Positions 43,140 through 52,417 of a DNA stretch of 64,000 nucleotides are shown one piece after another; positions within the stretch are counted from its first letter, which is position 1, and the number at the start of each line of letters is the position of its first letter. The notes below the pieces were generated by a model. The model had not been told where the DNA came from. It searched no databases and was given only the letters and a program-made list of their open reading frames with translations. This DNA comes from Parvularcula oceani (lineage in GTDB: Bacteria > Pseudomonadota > Alphaproteobacteria > Caulobacterales > Parvularculaceae), in assembly GCF_000733125.1 (NCBI RefSeq), contig NZ_JPHU01000009.1, forward strand, positions 1-64,000. Reading direction: 5' to 3'. Position numbers and translations under genes: made by a program.

Positions 43140-43516
43140 ACCCTCGCATCCGGTCCGCCCTGTTCTTCGCAGGCCTCATCATCGCAGCGGCCTTCGCGCT
43201 CCGCTGGGCGGAGGGCGCGAGCCTCGTCGATGCGAGCTCCGACCGCGCCTCGGGCGTGATGATGGGCCTCGTCCTCGCCTGGTTCGGCAATCTGACCCCC
43301 AAGCAGGTGACCGGCGGCTGCGGCGCCCCCGCCGTGGGACAGTGCAGCGAGTTCCGGCGCTTTGCGGGCAAGATGTTCGTCCTTGCGGGCTCCGCCTATG
43401 CGATCGTCTGGATCGTCACGCCCATCGCCTTCGCCTCCGAACTGGCGATCGCGACGATCATGATCCCGTTCCTGATCGTCCTCTTCCGCGGCCTGCGCCG
43501 CCGGTTCGCGGGCTGA
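43136..43516 (+). CDS. Membrane protein coupled to the ArsR-family regulator
   Basis: The 126-residue protein has four hydrophobic segments (RSALFFAGLIIAAAFALRW, GVMMGLVLAWFGNL, KMFVLAGSAYAIVWIVTPIAF and LAIATIMIPFLIVLFRGL) and a loop with GGCGAPAVGQCSEFRRFAGK. NLTPKQ after the second helix resembles the GNxxPK motif of SdpI-type proteins. It overlaps the regulator by ATGA and is probably its partner, possibly titrating it at the membrane or providing immunity to a peptide (inference). It ends 3 bp before the convergent recO stop. Confidence 0.65.
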   Translation: MNPRIRSALFFAGLIIAAAFALRWAEGASLVDASSDRASGVMMGLVLAWFGNLTPKQVTGGCGAPAVGQCSEFRRFAGKMFVLAGSAYAIVWIVTPIAFASELAIATIMIPFLIVLFRGLRRRFAG

Positions 43517-43519
43517 TCC

Positions 43520-44248
43520 TCACGCGCCGAGCTTCGCCTCGAGCTGGCGGCGTGCATCGGGCAGGCTCCGGCCCGCCGGAGCCAGAAGGCGGTCTTCGAG
43601 AAAATACCCTGTCATCCGCAGCGCGGCGCGAACATCGCCCAGCACCGGCTCGCCCCGGTCGATGAGGAAGGGCGGCAGGGGCAGAAGCTTGTCCTTGTAC
43701 GGCATCCCCGCCTCCTGGCTGACGGCGGTCCCGCTCTTGGGACTGACGAAGACGAGGTCGGCGCCGTCCTCGCCGAGGCGCCCCGTCGCCGCGCAGCGGT
43801 CGAGCGTCAGGCCGAAGCCGAGCGCATCGAGCAGCCCCAGCTCCCATTTGGCGAGAACGATGGGGAAGATCGCCTTCTCCTCGATCAGGTCGAGAAGCAC
43901 GCTGGTCGCATCGTAGAGCTGCGTCTGCTGCTCGCCCTCGGGCAGCACCGCCGATAGCGTTTCCGTCACGGCCGTCAGGCTCAACAGCGTCCGCCTGTCG
44001 GCGAATGCCCCCGCCGCGCGCGCTCTTTGCAGCTCGAGGTCGAAATAGCCGAGCGCCCGCTCGCCCTTGCCGTGCCAGGTGACGGCGACGCCGTTGCCGG
44101 GTTGCAGGAGCGGCCGCTTCGTCCTGCCCTGCCCGCCATAGACGAAGGCGCCCTGGCGGCCATGCAGCCTCGTGAAGAGATCGCCGATCACGTTCGCCTC
44201 GCCATGGGAGCGGGCCTGCAGGACGATCCCCTCGTCTGACCAGTTCAT
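43520..44248 (-). CDS. recO: DNA repair protein RecO
   Basis: The 242-residue protein begins MNWSDEGIVLQARSHGEANVIGDLFTRLHGRQGAFVYGGQGRTKRPLLQPGN, the OB-fold N-terminus typical of alphaproteobacterial RecO. A helical domain follows with FPIVLAKWELGLLDALGFGLTLDRCAATG and FVSPKSGTAVSQEAG, ending RMTGYFLEDRLL. RecO loads RecA on SSB-coated gaps with RecR. It lies on the same strand as era, but two other genes intervene, whereas era-recO adjacency is common. Confidence 0.9.
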   Translation of the reverse strand: MNWSDEGIVLQARSHGEANVIGDLFTRLHGRQGAFVYGGQGRTKRPLLQPGNGVAVTWHGKGERALGYFDLELQRARAAGAFADRRTLLSLTAVTETLSAVLPEGEQQTQLYDATSVLLDLIEEKAIFPIVLAKWELGLLDALGFGLTLDRCAATGRLGEDGADLVFVSPKSGTAVSQEAGMPYKDKLLPLPPFLIDRGEPVLGDVRAALRMTGYFLEDRLLAPAGRSLPDARRQLEAKLGA

Positions 44249-44251
44249 CGG

Positions 44252-44608
44252 CTAGGCTCCTGCGAAGTGGCGGACCAGAACGGTCGTCGAAAGAAAGATC
44301 CACAGCGTGTTGAACATGACCAGCGTCGGCAAGAGCTTCCGCATGGACGCCCAGATCAGCGCGATGGACGTTCCCAGCGTCGCAAGATGCAGCCACCAGA
44401 TTTCCAGCCCGAAAACCAGTCCCGGCACGATCACGCCCGCCTTCGCGCCCCAGGCCAGGAACTCCACCGTGTTGTAGCTGGTCCAGTAGTCGCGCCGCGT
44501 CCACATGCGCAGGCAGCCGAGGATCGGCCGCCACCCGACGGCCGAATAGACCACGACCGTCAGCACCGAAGCGAGGAGCACTGCGAGCAGATAAGGCTGG
44601 TTCGTCAT
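44252..44608 (-). CDS. Hypothetical four-helix membrane protein
   Basis: The frame is open from 44635, but the likely start is MTNQPYLLAVLL at 44608. The 118-residue product has four hydrophobic stretches (LLAVLLASVLTVVVYSAVGW, FLAWGAKAGVIVPGLVFGLEIWWLHLATL, SIALIWASM, LVMFNTLWIFLSTTVLVRHF), with WTRRDYW in the first loop. I know no family. It is 3 bp upstream of recO on the same strand, so probably in its operon. Confidence 0.55.
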   Translation of the reverse strand: MTNQPYLLAVLLASVLTVVVYSAVGWRPILGCLRMWTRRDYWTSYNTVEFLAWGAKAGVIVPGLVFGLEIWWLHLATLGTSIALIWASMRKLLPTLVMFNTLWIFLSTTVLVRHFAGA

Positions 44609-44781
44609 GGAAAGATCGTTCCCGCGGGCCGGCATGTCGGCCGACCATAGCTGCGGATGCGCAGCTTCCCAGCCTTCGGGGACCGGATGTGACGCCGCAG
44701 GCGGCGGGCGGCGGCCTCTTGCGGTTTATATCTCAAACCGGCATCGTCCGGGTGTCGCTTGGGATTCGGGGAGGGCGCACC

Positions 44782-45324
44782 ATGCTCATAGAAGATGCGC
44801 AGGCGGAACTGCGCCGGGGCTTTGCAGGCGGCGGGGTCGGGGCCCTCTGGTCCGCTCTCGTCTGGGCGCTCGCGGGCGCCTTTACGCATTTGAACGGACT
44901 GTCGGCGGGCTATGCCGTCCTCTTCTTCGGCGGGATGACGATCTTTCCGGCCGCGACCGTCATCTGCCGGCACGTCCTGCGCCTGCCTGGCGTGTCGAAG
45001 GGCAATCCCTTCGGCCGCACCGTTGTCGAATGCACGATCGGCATGATCGCGCTCCTGCTCATCGCCTATGCGCTGCTGCCGACGCGGCCCGAACTCGTCC
45101 TGCCGATCGCGGCGATCGCTGTGGGTGTGCACTATTTCGTCTTCGCGACCGCTTATGGCGACATGACCTATTGGGTATTCGGCGGCGTCCTGACGGTTTT
45201 GGGGGCCGCGGCCTTTGCCGGATTGCTGCCCGCTTACGCGGCACTCGCCTATGCCGTGGCGGCAACCGAAGCGGCCTTCGGCGCCTGGCTGTGGCGGCGC
45301 GCCTCGGCCGCGCGTCCGGCCTAG
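44782..45324 (+). CDS. Membrane protein, DUF7010-like
   Basis: The start MLIEDAQAELRRGFAGGGVGALWSALVW has GGGGAGG upstream; the frame is open further but without homology. The 180-residue protein has about six membrane helices and family-like motifs: NGLSAGYAVLFFGGMTIFP near the second helix, SKGNPFGRTVVECTIG and FVFATAYGDMTYWVFGGVL. It appears to match a conserved family annotated as DUF7010, function unknown. Its stop overlaps the convergent era stop by 4 bp. Confidence 0.65.
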   Translation: MLIEDAQAELRRGFAGGGVGALWSALVWALAGAFTHLNGLSAGYAVLFFGGMTIFPAATVICRHVLRLPGVSKGNPFGRTVVECTIGMIALLLIAYALLPTRPELVLPIAAIAVGVHYFVFATAYGDMTYWVFGGVLTVLGAAAFAGLLPAYAALAYAVAATEAAFGAWLWRRASAARPA

Positions 45325-46280
45325 CTTTTCGGCAGGCCCTCTAGGCCCATGCCGCGGAACCGTTCCGCATCCTGCGCCCAGTCCTCGCGGACCTTCACGA
45401 ACAAGAAGAGGTGCACGGTCTCGCCGAGAAGCTCTGTCATCTCCTCGCGCGCGGCCTTGCCGATGGCGGCGATGGTGCGCCCCTTCTGGCCCAGGACGAG
45501 CGCCTTCTGGCTGTCCCGCTCGACATAGACGACCTGCTCGACGCGCAGCTCGCCCTTCTTGGTGCGGGTCCAGCCCTCGGTCTCGACGGTCAGCGAATAG
45601 GGCACTTCCTGGTGCAGGCGCAGGAACAGCTTTTCGCGCGTGACCTCGGCCGCCATCAGCCGGTCCGAGATGTCCGACAGCTGATCCTCGGGATAGAGGA
45701 AGGGCCCCTCCGGCATTTCCGCGAGAAGATGCTTCTCCAGATCCTCCGTCCCCCTGCCCTTGTCGGCGGAGATCATGAAGGTATCCGAGAAGACGCCCGT
45801 CTCGTTGAGGCGCTGCGCCAACTCGAGGAGCGGCGGGGCCGGCATGGTGTCGATCTTGTTGAGGACCAGCACCGCCTTGCGCCCCTGTTCTTTCAGCGCA
45901 TCGATGATCCTGTCCGTGTCCTCGGCCGAGCGGCGGGCCGCGCCTTTCGCGCCCTCCTGCGATGCGGACACATAGGCCGGCGCGTCGACCAGCAGCAGGG
46001 TCGCGTCCGCGCCCTCCGCGCCTTCCCAGGCGGCCTGCACCATCGCCCGGTCGAGCGTGCGGCGCGGCGCGAAGATGCCGGGCGTGTCGATATAGACGAG
46101 CTGGGTCTCGCCCTTCACCGCGATGCCGCGCACGCGGGCGCGCGTCGTCTGCACCTTCTGGGTGACGATGGAGACCTTGGCGCCGACCAGGCGGTTCACC
46201 AGGGTCGACTTGCCTGCGTTCGGCGCGCCGAGCACGGCGACGACCCCGCAGCGGGTTTGTTTCGGTTCAGCCTCGGCCAT
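45321..46280 (-). CDS. era: GTPase Era
   Basis: The 319-residue GTPase has G1 GAPNAGKST, the switch region QTTRARVRGI, G3 DTPGIF, G4 NKID and the C-terminal KH domain (VVYVERDSQKALVLGQKGRTIAAIGKAAREEM). Era binds the 3' end of 16S rRNA and assists 30S maturation at the membrane periphery. It overlaps rnc by 14 bp, the standard rnc-era pairing that couples rRNA processing with assembly. Confidence 0.96.
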   Translation of the reverse strand: MAEAEPKQTRCGVVAVLGAPNAGKSTLVNRLVGAKVSIVTQKVQTTRARVRGIAVKGETQLVYIDTPGIFAPRRTLDRAMVQAAWEGAEGADATLLLVDAPAYVSASQEGAKGAARRSAEDTDRIIDALKEQGRKAVLVLNKIDTMPAPPLLELAQRLNETGVFSDTFMISADKGRGTEDLEKHLLAEMPEGPFLYPEDQLSDISDRLMAAEVTREKLFLRLHQEVPYSLTVETEGWTRTKKGELRVEQVVYVERDSQKALVLGQKGRTIAAIGKAAREEMTELLGETVHLFLFVKVREDWAQDAERFRGMGLEGLPKS

Positions 46281-46998
46281 CGGCCCGTTCCTTCGTCCAG
46301 ACGCCTTCGCGGATCAGCAGCTTGAGCGCAGCCTCGGTCTGGGCGGCGCGCTTCGCGCTGCCCTGAGCCTGTTCCGGCGACAATTTCCCGACCCGCACCT
46401 CGACCGTGAAGAGCGGCGCATGGTCGGGTCCCTTGCGGTCGATATCGGCATAGGAGGGCGTGCCGAACCCCTTGTCCTGCGCCCATTCCTGGAGCGCGGT
46501 CTTCGCGTCCTCATGGCCGCCGGCGATCTCGTCGAAATTCTTCAGCCAATAGCCGTCATAGGCCGTCCGGGCGGCATCGAGCCCCCCATCGACGTAAAGC
46601 GCGCCCAGAAGCGCCTCGCAGGCATCGCCGAGGATCGCCGTGCGGTCCCGCCCGCCATTGCGCTCCTCGCCGGGCGAGAGGCGCAGGGCCGGCCCCAGCC
46701 CCCATGCGCGGGCGGCCTCGGCGCAGGTCTCCTTGCGGACGAGCGCGTTGAGCCGCGGGGCGAGTTCGCCCTCGGACATCTGCGGATAGCGCCGCCACAG
46801 CTCTTCGGCGGTCAGAAGGCCGAGAACCCGGTCGCCGAGGAATTCCAGCCGTTCGAGATCGCGCACATCGGCCTTGCCGCCCGTCACGCTGGCATGGGTC
46901 AGCGCCCGCTCGAAGAGGTCCCGCCGCTCGAACTCGTGTCCGAGCGCGGCTTCGACCTTCCGGGCTGCCTCCCGCCGCTCTTTGCCGTTGCGCGCCAC
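46267..46998 (-). CDS. rnc: Ribonuclease III
   Basis: A GTG start adjoining the lepB stop (TAGTG) gives 243 residues. The catalytic domain has the signature ERLEFLGDRVLGLLTAEELWRRYP and the acidic metal ligands in GDACEALLGALYVDGG. The C-terminal dsRNA-binding domain reads ALQEWAQDKGFGTPSYADIDRKGPDHAPLFTVEV, then GSAKRAAQTEAALKLL. It cleaves rRNA precursors and structured mRNAs. It sits between lepB and era, as in most alphaproteobacteria. Confidence 0.95.
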   Translation of the reverse strand: MARNGKERREAARKVEAALGHEFERRDLFERALTHASVTGGKADVRDLERLEFLGDRVLGLLTAEELWRRYPQMSEGELAPRLNALVRKETCAEAARAWGLGPALRLSPGEERNGGRDRTAILGDACEALLGALYVDGGLDAARTAYDGYWLKNFDEIAGGHEDAKTALQEWAQDKGFGTPSYADIDRKGPDHAPLFTVEVRVGKLSPEQAQGSAKRAAQTEAALKLLIREGVWTKERADGRG

Positions 46999-47798
46999 TA
47001 TTCGACGCGGTCGGTGATCCGGCCGTATCGGATGGCGCCGGGCCATTTCCAGATCTGCCACAGCCGCGCCTCCGAGCCGTCCACCGAGAAGGCGACGCGG
47101 GTCGCGCGGCCGACGATCTGGTCATAAGGCACGAAGCGGACGGTCGAGGTCCGGCTGTCGAGCGAATTGTCCCTGTTATCGCCCATCATGAAGTAATGCC
47201 CCTCGGGCACCTCGATGAGCGGCGTGTTGTCGTAGATGTAGTTGTCGCCCTGGCATTCCTGGATGACATAGCTCGGACCGCCATCGGGCATGGTCTCGCG
47301 ATAGACCCGCGCCGCCGGCGCATAGCCGTCGCAGAGGGCCGGCACGTCGAGCGCCTCGCGCTGCACCGGTTCGCCATTGATGTGCAGGAGGCCGGAGATG
47401 ACCTGGATCTCGTCGCCGGGCAGGCCGACCACCCGCTTGATGTAGTCGCGATTGCCGTGGTTCTGGTTCTTGAAGACCACGACCTCGCCCCGCTCCGGCG
47501 TGTCGCCGAACAGGCGGCCCTCGATGGGCATGCGGGTCAGCGGATAGATCAGCGAGGCGCGCGAATAGCCGTAGTCGATCTTGTCGACCAGGATGAAGTC
47601 GCCGACCAGCAAGGTCGGCTTCATCGAGCCGGACGGGATGTTGAAGGGCTGGATCAGGAAGAAACGCAGAAGCAGCGTCACAGCGACGGCGATCAGCACC
47701 GTCTTGATGATGTCCCAGGCTTCCTCAGCGGCCGTCATGGACCCCTCGTCGGAAAGGGTCTCGTTCTCCATGCCGACGCTGCGGCTCGTCTCTGCCAT
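46998..47798 (-). CDS. lepB: Signal peptidase I
   Basis: The 266-residue enzyme has one N-terminal membrane helix (WDIIKTVLIAVAVTLLLRFFLI, about residues 28-49), then NIPSGSMKPTLLVGDFILVDK with the catalytic Ser. GNRDYIKRVVGLPGDEIQ contains the catalytic Lys, and GHYFMMGDNRDNSLDSR is box E. It removes signal peptides from exported proteins at the inner membrane. An extra loop with two Cys (PALCDGYAPAA and IQECQGDN) may be disulphide-bonded in the periplasm, common in alphaproteobacterial enzymes. It lies 9 bp after acpS. Confidence 0.95.
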   Translation of the reverse strand: MAETSRSVGMENETLSDEGSMTAAEEAWDIIKTVLIAVAVTLLLRFFLIQPFNIPSGSMKPTLLVGDFILVDKIDYGYSRASLIYPLTRMPIEGRLFGDTPERGEVVVFKNQNHGNRDYIKRVVGLPGDEIQVISGLLHINGEPVQREALDVPALCDGYAPAARVYRETMPDGGPSYVIQECQGDNYIYDNTPLIEVPEGHYFMMGDNRDNSLDSRTSTVRFVPYDQIVGRATRVAFSVDGSEARLWQIWKWPGAIRYGRITDRVE

Positions 47799-47807
47799 GT
47801 CGTTCGC

Positions 47808-48230
47808 TCAGCTCCGCTCGGCGCCCTGGGCGCCTGCCGGCACCGCGTAGAGGATGACGAAGGCCTGCGCCAGCGGGCCGTCATCCGTGATGGTCAGGTG
47901 GATTTCCGTCACATGGCCATCGGGGGTGAGGCTGTGAAGGCGCGCGGCTGCGCCATTCGTCAGGTTCATGGTCGGTTTGCCCGACGGCATGTTGACGACC
48001 CCCATATCGCGCCAGAAGACGCCCTGGCTGAGCCCGGTGCCGAGCGCCTTCGCCGTGGCCTCCTTGGCGGCGAAGCGCTTGGCATAGGAGGCGGCGCGCA
48101 TGCGGCGGCGGTCGGACTTGCTTCGCTCGACCTCGGTGAAGACGCGATGGGTGAAGCGCTCGCCATGGCGCTCCAGCGTCCGCTCGATCCGGCGGATGTC
48201 GATGAGGTCGGAGCCGAGGCCGAGGATCAT
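47808..48230 (-). CDS. acpS: Holo-[acyl-carrier-protein] synthase
   Basis: The 140-residue protein has the family N-terminus [23 protein letters not shown] (Asp of the Mg site) and the second signature [19 protein letters not shown] (Glu and Lys of the active site). It transfers 4'-phosphopantetheine from CoA to the acyl carrier protein Ser. It overlaps pdxJ by 4 bp (ATGA), the classic pdxJ-acpS arrangement. Length is standard. Confidence 0.95.
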   Translation of the reverse strand: MILGLGSDLIDIRRIERTLERHGERFTHRVFTEVERSKSDRRRMRAASYAKRFAAKEATAKALGTGLSQGVFWRDMGVVNMPSGKPTMNLTNGAAARLHSLTPDGHVTEIHLTITDDGPLAQAFVILYAVPAGAQGAERS

Positions 48231-49003
48231 ACGAGCAGCCCCGTGCGCGCATCGTCGATCAGGCGGCGCATCTCGCGCACCGCGCCGTCAAGGCCCATGA
48301 AGACCGCCTCCCCGACGAGGAAATGGCCGATATTGAGTTCGCGGATGACCGGGATCGCCGCGATGTTCTGGACGTTGTGAAAGGTCAGGCCGTGGCCGGC
48401 ATGCACCTCCAGCCCCGCCTCATGCGCGGTGCGCGCGCCCGCCTCGATCGCATCATAGGCCGCCTGGATCCGCACCGGCGTCGTCGATTGCGCGGCCTCG
48501 TGATATTCGCCGGTATGCAGTTCCACGACCGGCGCGCCGATTTCGGCGGCGGCATGGATATGCGCTTCCTCGGGATCGACGAAGAGCGAGACGCGGATGC
48601 CCGCATCGGCGAGACGCGCGATCATCGGCTCCAGCGTCTCGCGCTGCCCGACCACGTCGAGCCCGCCTTCCGTCGTCCGCTCCGAGCGGTTCTCGGGCAC
48701 GATGCAGCAGGCATGGGGCCGCGTGTTCAGGCAGATGTTCATCATCTCCGCCGTGGCGGCCATCTCGAAATTGAGCGGCGCGTCGAGCCCGGCGAGGCGC
48801 GCCATGTCCTCGTCGCGGATATGGCGGCGGTCCTCGCGCAGATGGGCGGTGATGCCGTCCGCCCCGGAAGCGAGCGCCAGCTGCGCGGCGCGCACGGGGT
48901 CGGGGTGATCGCCGCCGCGCGCATTCCTCAGCGTCGCGACATGATCGATGTTCACGCCGAGGCGGCAGCGGGGCGCATTGGCTGCCGGGTTGCCGCCGCT
49001 CAT
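48227..49003 (-). CDS. pdxJ: Pyridoxine 5'-phosphate synthase
   Basis: The 258-residue TIM barrel has [49 protein letters not shown], the PdxJ signature with active-site His and Arg. Further on come [55 protein letters not shown] and [14 protein letters not shown]. It condenses an aminoacetone phosphate with deoxyxylulose 5-phosphate to make vitamin B6. Coupled with pyrE upstream and acpS downstream by 4-bp overlaps. Confidence 0.96.
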   Translation of the reverse strand: MSGGNPAANAPRCRLGVNIDHVATLRNARGGDHPDPVRAAQLALASGADGITAHLREDRRHIRDEDMARLAGLDAPLNFEMAATAEMMNICLNTRPHACCIVPENRSERTTEGGLDVVGQRETLEPMIARLADAGIRVSLFVDPEEAHIHAAAEIGAPVVELHTGEYHEAAQSTTPVRIQAAYDAIEAGARTAHEAGLEVHAGHGLTFHNVQNIAAIPVIRELNIGHFLVGEAVFMGLDGAVREMRRLIDDARTGLLV

Positions 49004-49581
49004 TTGAGCCCCCGGCTGCCCGGCTTGACCGCCTTCAGGCCTTCGAGGTGCGGCGGCAGCGCATCGGCGGGCCAGGCCTCGACCTCGAGCCGGGCCAGGG
49101 GCACCATCGGGACACCGACATCCGCCTCCCCGCCCGAACGGTCGATGAGGCAGCCGAGGCCAAGGACCTCAGCGCCCGCAGCCTTCGCCGCCGCGATGCA
49201 TTCCCGCGCCGACAGGCCGGTCGAGACGATGTCCTCGACCACCACCACCTTCGCGCCTTCCGGCAGAGGGAAGCGGCGAAAGGCGAATTCGCCCTCCACC
49301 CTTTCCGCGAAGACGAAGGGCAGCCCCATCTGGCGAGCGGTCTCATAGCCGTAGATGATCGCGCCCATGGCCGGGGCGATCACGAAATCCGGCGCGCCGC
49401 CGATCTCCTCGCGCATCTTCCCGGCCAGCGCCGCGCAGAGGGTCTCGGCGGCCTCCGGGTAGGTGCTGACCACCGACTTGTCGAGATAGGTGTCCGAGTG
49501 CAGCCCCGAGGACAGGATGAAGTGTCCCCGCTTCAGCGCGCCATAGCGCTCGAAGATCGCCAGGACGTCTTCGGTGTTCAT
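49000..49581 (-). CDS. pyrE: Orotate phosphoribosyltransferase
   Basis: The start MNTEDVLAIFERYGALKRGHFILSSGLHSDTYLDK overlaps the rsh stop (ATGA); the frame is open further but unrelated. The 193-residue enzyme has the PRPP-binding loop VVVVEDIVSTGLSARECIAAAK, and GAIIYGYETARQMG and FAERVEGEFAFRRF for orotate binding. It converts orotate and PRPP to OMP in pyrimidine synthesis. Its place between rsh and pdxJ ties it to the rpoZ-era operon. Confidence 0.95.
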   Translation of the reverse strand: MNTEDVLAIFERYGALKRGHFILSSGLHSDTYLDKSVVSTYPEAAETLCAALAGKMREEIGGAPDFVIAPAMGAIIYGYETARQMGLPFVFAERVEGEFAFRRFPLPEGAKVVVVEDIVSTGLSARECIAAAKAAGAEVLGLGCLIDRSGGEADVGVPMVPLARLEVEAWPADALPPHLEGLKAVKPGSRGLK

Positions 49582-51974
49582 GCCTGTTCCCTCTGCTCCG
49601 CCTCGCGCCGCTCGGCGCTGACGACATAATCCGATGCGCGCAGGCCTGTCAGCACGTTGGCGAGGTGCCGGGCATCCGTCACCGCGATGTCGAAGCAGAG
49701 ATCGGAAAACTCCACCTCCCGATGCGCCAGCGTCATGTCGACGATGTCCGCGCCATACCGGGCGAGCATGGAGCCGATATGGCCGATGGCGCCGGTCCGG
49801 TTGTTCACCGTGACGACGATGGGCGCGACAAAGGCCTCCGAGACCCCCTCGGACCAGGAGAGGTTCAGCCATTCCTTGTCGTCTGCGAGCGCGAGGCGCG
49901 GGCAGTCTATCCTATGCACGCGGACCGTGCCCGCCTCTCCCTTGATGCCGACGATCCGTTCGCCCGGAAGCGGCCCGCAGCATTCGGCCAGGCGGATCGC
50001 GGCGCCGCGGCTGACGCCCTCGATCGAGACGGAAATAGCGGGGATCGCCGTTTCGGCTCCGATCGCCTTGTGCGGCATGGTCTTCGGGCTGCCGTCGAGA
50101 TTGGGAAAGACTTCGTCCACGATCTGCTGGCCCGACAGCTCCAGCCGGCCGGCCGCCTCGAGAAGCGGCTTCAGGCCGCGGAAGCCGAGCCGCTTCGCCG
50201 CTTCGCGCACGGCAGCTTCGCTGTAAGGCAGGTCGCGCGCGGCGAAGGCGGAGGTGACGATGCGCTCGCCGAGCTTGTGCTGCTCGCGCTTCTCGAGCTG
50301 CTTGATGCGGCGGCGGATGCCGGTCTTGGCCGAGCCCGTGACCACCAGGCGGTCCCAATCCGCCGGTATCGGCGCGTCGTCCGCGCGCAGGATCTCCACG
50401 ACGTCGCCCGAGCGCAGCGGCGTCCGGTTCGGGCGGACCACGCCATTGATCCGCACGCCAGCATAGGTGTCGCCGATCTGCGTATGCAGCGCATAAGCGA
50501 AGTCGAGCCCCGTCGCCCCGTGCGGCAGCGGGATCACCCGCCCGCGCGGCGTGAAGGGAAAGACCTGATCGCGATAGAGGTCGATCTTGGCCTGCTTGAG
50601 GAACTCCGAGGCGTCTCCGCCTTCCTGCAGGGCGTCCACCGCGCCGCGCAGCCATTCATAGGTGTCGTAGCGGCCATTGGGCGCGATCTCGACCGTGCGG
50701 CCCGTCGCCTGGCGGGCGGCGGCATCCTTGTAGCGCCAATGCGCCGCGATGCCCCGCTCGGCCGTATCGTGCATGCGTTTCGAGCGGATCTGCACCTCGA
50801 CCCGCGTGCCCGCGCGCCCTTCGCCCGTGACCAGCACCGCCGTGTGGATGGACTGGTAGTTGTTGGGCTTGGGCGTCGAGATGTAATCGTCGAACTCGCC
50901 CGGGATCATCGGAAAGCTGCGATGGATGACGCCGAGGGCGCGGTAGCAGTCCTCGGTCGCCGGAACGATCACGCGGAAGGCGTAGATGTCGGCCAGCTCC
51001 TCGAACAGGCTCTTCTTGCGCTGCATCTTCCGCCAGATCGAGAAAGCGCGCTTTTCGCGGCTATAGACTTCCGCCTCGATCGAGGCCTCCGCGAGCGCGG
51101 CGCGCAGCGTATGCGCGAGGGCGACCACATCGTGCACCGCCTCGTCGGCCAGGCGCTGCAGGCCTTCCGTGATGGCGGCATAGGCATCCGGATAGAGGTG
51201 GCGGAAGGACAGATCCTCCAGCTCCTCCTTGATCTGCTGCACGCCGATACGCCCGGCGAGCGGGGCGTAGATCTCCATCGTCTCGCGAGAGATGCGCTGG
51301 CGCTTTTCCTCGCGGACGAAATCCAGCGTGCGCATGTTGTGCAGGCGGTCGGCAAGCTTGACGAGAAGGACGCGGACATCCTTGGCGGTGGCCAGGATGA
51401 ACTTGGCGAAGCTCTCCGCCTTGCCGTCGACATCGGGCGACAGCTCGCGCGCGGAGATCTTGGTCACGCCGTCGACCAGCCCCGCCACCTCCTCGCCGAA
51501 GCGCTCGGCGATCTCCTCGACGCTGACCTCGGTGTCCTCCACCACGTCATGCAGGAGCGCCGTCGCGATGGTGGCGGGATCGAGCTTCAGCTCTGTGAGG
51601 ATGCTCGCCACGGCGAGCGGGTGGCTGAAATAGGGATCGCCGGAGCTGCGCATCTGCCCGCCATGGGCGCGCATCGCGAAGACATAGGCGCGGTCGAGCA
51701 GCGCGGCGTCGGCGTCCGGATCGTAGGCCTTGACCTTCTCGACCAGCTCATACTGGCGGATGAGGCCGGGCGGCCTCGATTTGCCGGTCAGCGGCGGCGC
51801 AGCGCCCTGCGGCGCAGCGCCCGGAAGATCCGCAGCCGCTTCTCCAGCCTCCGGCCGCGCAGGAAGGCCCGCTTGCGGCGCACCCGCTGCACCCGGTTCC
51901 GCAGACCCAGGCGCCGCTGGGTCTGCCTGCGCCGCACGATCCGTCGCCGCAAGGGAAGAGCCGCCTTCCGCCAC
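49578..51974 (-). CDS. rsh: Bifunctional (p)ppGpp synthetase/hydrolase (RSH) with Ala/Pro-rich N-terminal extension
   Basis: A GTG start with GGGAGG 4 nt upstream gives 798 residues. The first ~70 are low-complexity Ala/Pro/Gly (for example GAAPQGAAPPL); standard homology begins at LIRQYELVEKVKAYDP. The HD hydrolase domain has ALLHDVVEDTEVS (about residues 140-150). The synthetase domain has YSREKRAFSIWRKM and ATEDCYRALGVIH. TGS (FPFTPRGRVIPLPHGATGLDFAYALH), a helical/zinc-finger region (ECCGPLPGERIVGIKGEAG) and ACT (VVTVNNRTGAIGHIGSML) follow. It controls the stringent response. It lies 11 bp after rpoZ. Confidence 0.95.
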   Translation of the reverse strand: MAEGGSSLAATDRAAQADPAAPGSAEPGAAGAPQAGLPARPEAGEAAADLPGAAPQGAAPPLTGKSRPPGLIRQYELVEKVKAYDPDADAALLDRAYVFAMRAHGGQMRSSGDPYFSHPLAVASILTELKLDPATIATALLHDVVEDTEVSVEEIAERFGEEVAGLVDGVTKISARELSPDVDGKAESFAKFILATAKDVRVLLVKLADRLHNMRTLDFVREEKRQRISRETMEIYAPLAGRIGVQQIKEELEDLSFRHLYPDAYAAITEGLQRLADEAVHDVVALAHTLRAALAEASIEAEVYSREKRAFSIWRKMQRKKSLFEELADIYAFRVIVPATEDCYRALGVIHRSFPMIPGEFDDYISTPKPNNYQSIHTAVLVTGEGRAGTRVEVQIRSKRMHDTAERGIAAHWRYKDAAARQATGRTVEIAPNGRYDTYEWLRGAVDALQEGGDASEFLKQAKIDLYRDQVFPFTPRGRVIPLPHGATGLDFAYALHTQIGDTYAGVRINGVVRPNRTPLRSGDVVEILRADDAPIPADWDRLVVTGSAKTGIRRRIKQLEKREQHKLGERIVTSAFAARDLPYSEAAVREAAKRLGFRGLKPLLEAAGRLELSGQQIVDEVFPNLDGSPKTMPHKAIGAETAIPAISVSIEGVSRGAAIRLAECCGPLPGERIVGIKGEAGTVRVHRIDCPRLALADDKEWLNLSWSEGVSEAFVAPIVVTVNNRTGAIGHIGSMLARYGADIVDMTLAHREVEFSDLCFDIAVTDARHLANVLTGLRASDYVVSAERREAEQREQA

Positions 51975-51985
51975 CGCGCCTCCCT

Positions 51986-52351
51986 TTACTTGTTGGAGGG
52001 CGAGATCGGCGCCATGCCGGTCTGCTGCAGGGCCTTGAGGAGGTCTTCCTCGGACACGGTGTCGTGCTCGGGCAGGTCGGCTTTCTCCGCCGCCAGGCCT
52101 TCGGCTTCCTCCGGCTCGTCCATGTCGAGCTGGGTCTGGAGCGAGGTGACGAGATCGTCGGCGATTTCCTTCGCGGTGATCTTGTCGTCCGCGATCTCGC
52201 GCAGCGCCACGACGGGGTTCTTGTCACGGTCGCGGTCGACGGTCAGCGGCGAGCCGGCCGCGATCAGCCGCGCACGGTGGGCGGCGAGCAGCACGAGATC
52301 GAAGCGGTTGTCGACCTTGTCGATGCAGTCCTCGACGGTGACGCGAGCCAT
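51986..52351 (-). CDS. rpoZ: RNA polymerase omega subunit
   Basis: The 121-residue protein begins [33 protein letters not shown], the omega signature, then [15 protein letters not shown] and an acidic C-terminal extension ([23 protein letters not shown]) typical of alphaproteobacteria. Omega stabilises the beta' subunit and forms part of a ppGpp-binding site, which fits its position just before rsh. CGGAG lies before the ATG. It is the first gene of the long rpoZ-to-era run. Confidence 0.95.
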   Translation of the reverse strand: MARVTVEDCIDKVDNRFDLVLLAAHRARLIAAGSPLTVDRDRDKNPVVALREIADDKITAKEIADDLVTSLQTQLDMDEPEEAEGLAAEKADLPEHDTVSEEDLLKALQQTGMAPISPSNK

Positions 52352-52417
52352 AGAGTACTCCGGAGTTGAATATAGAGCGAAGACCGCACCTAAGCGTCCT
52401 CGCGCTCTTGCGCAAGC

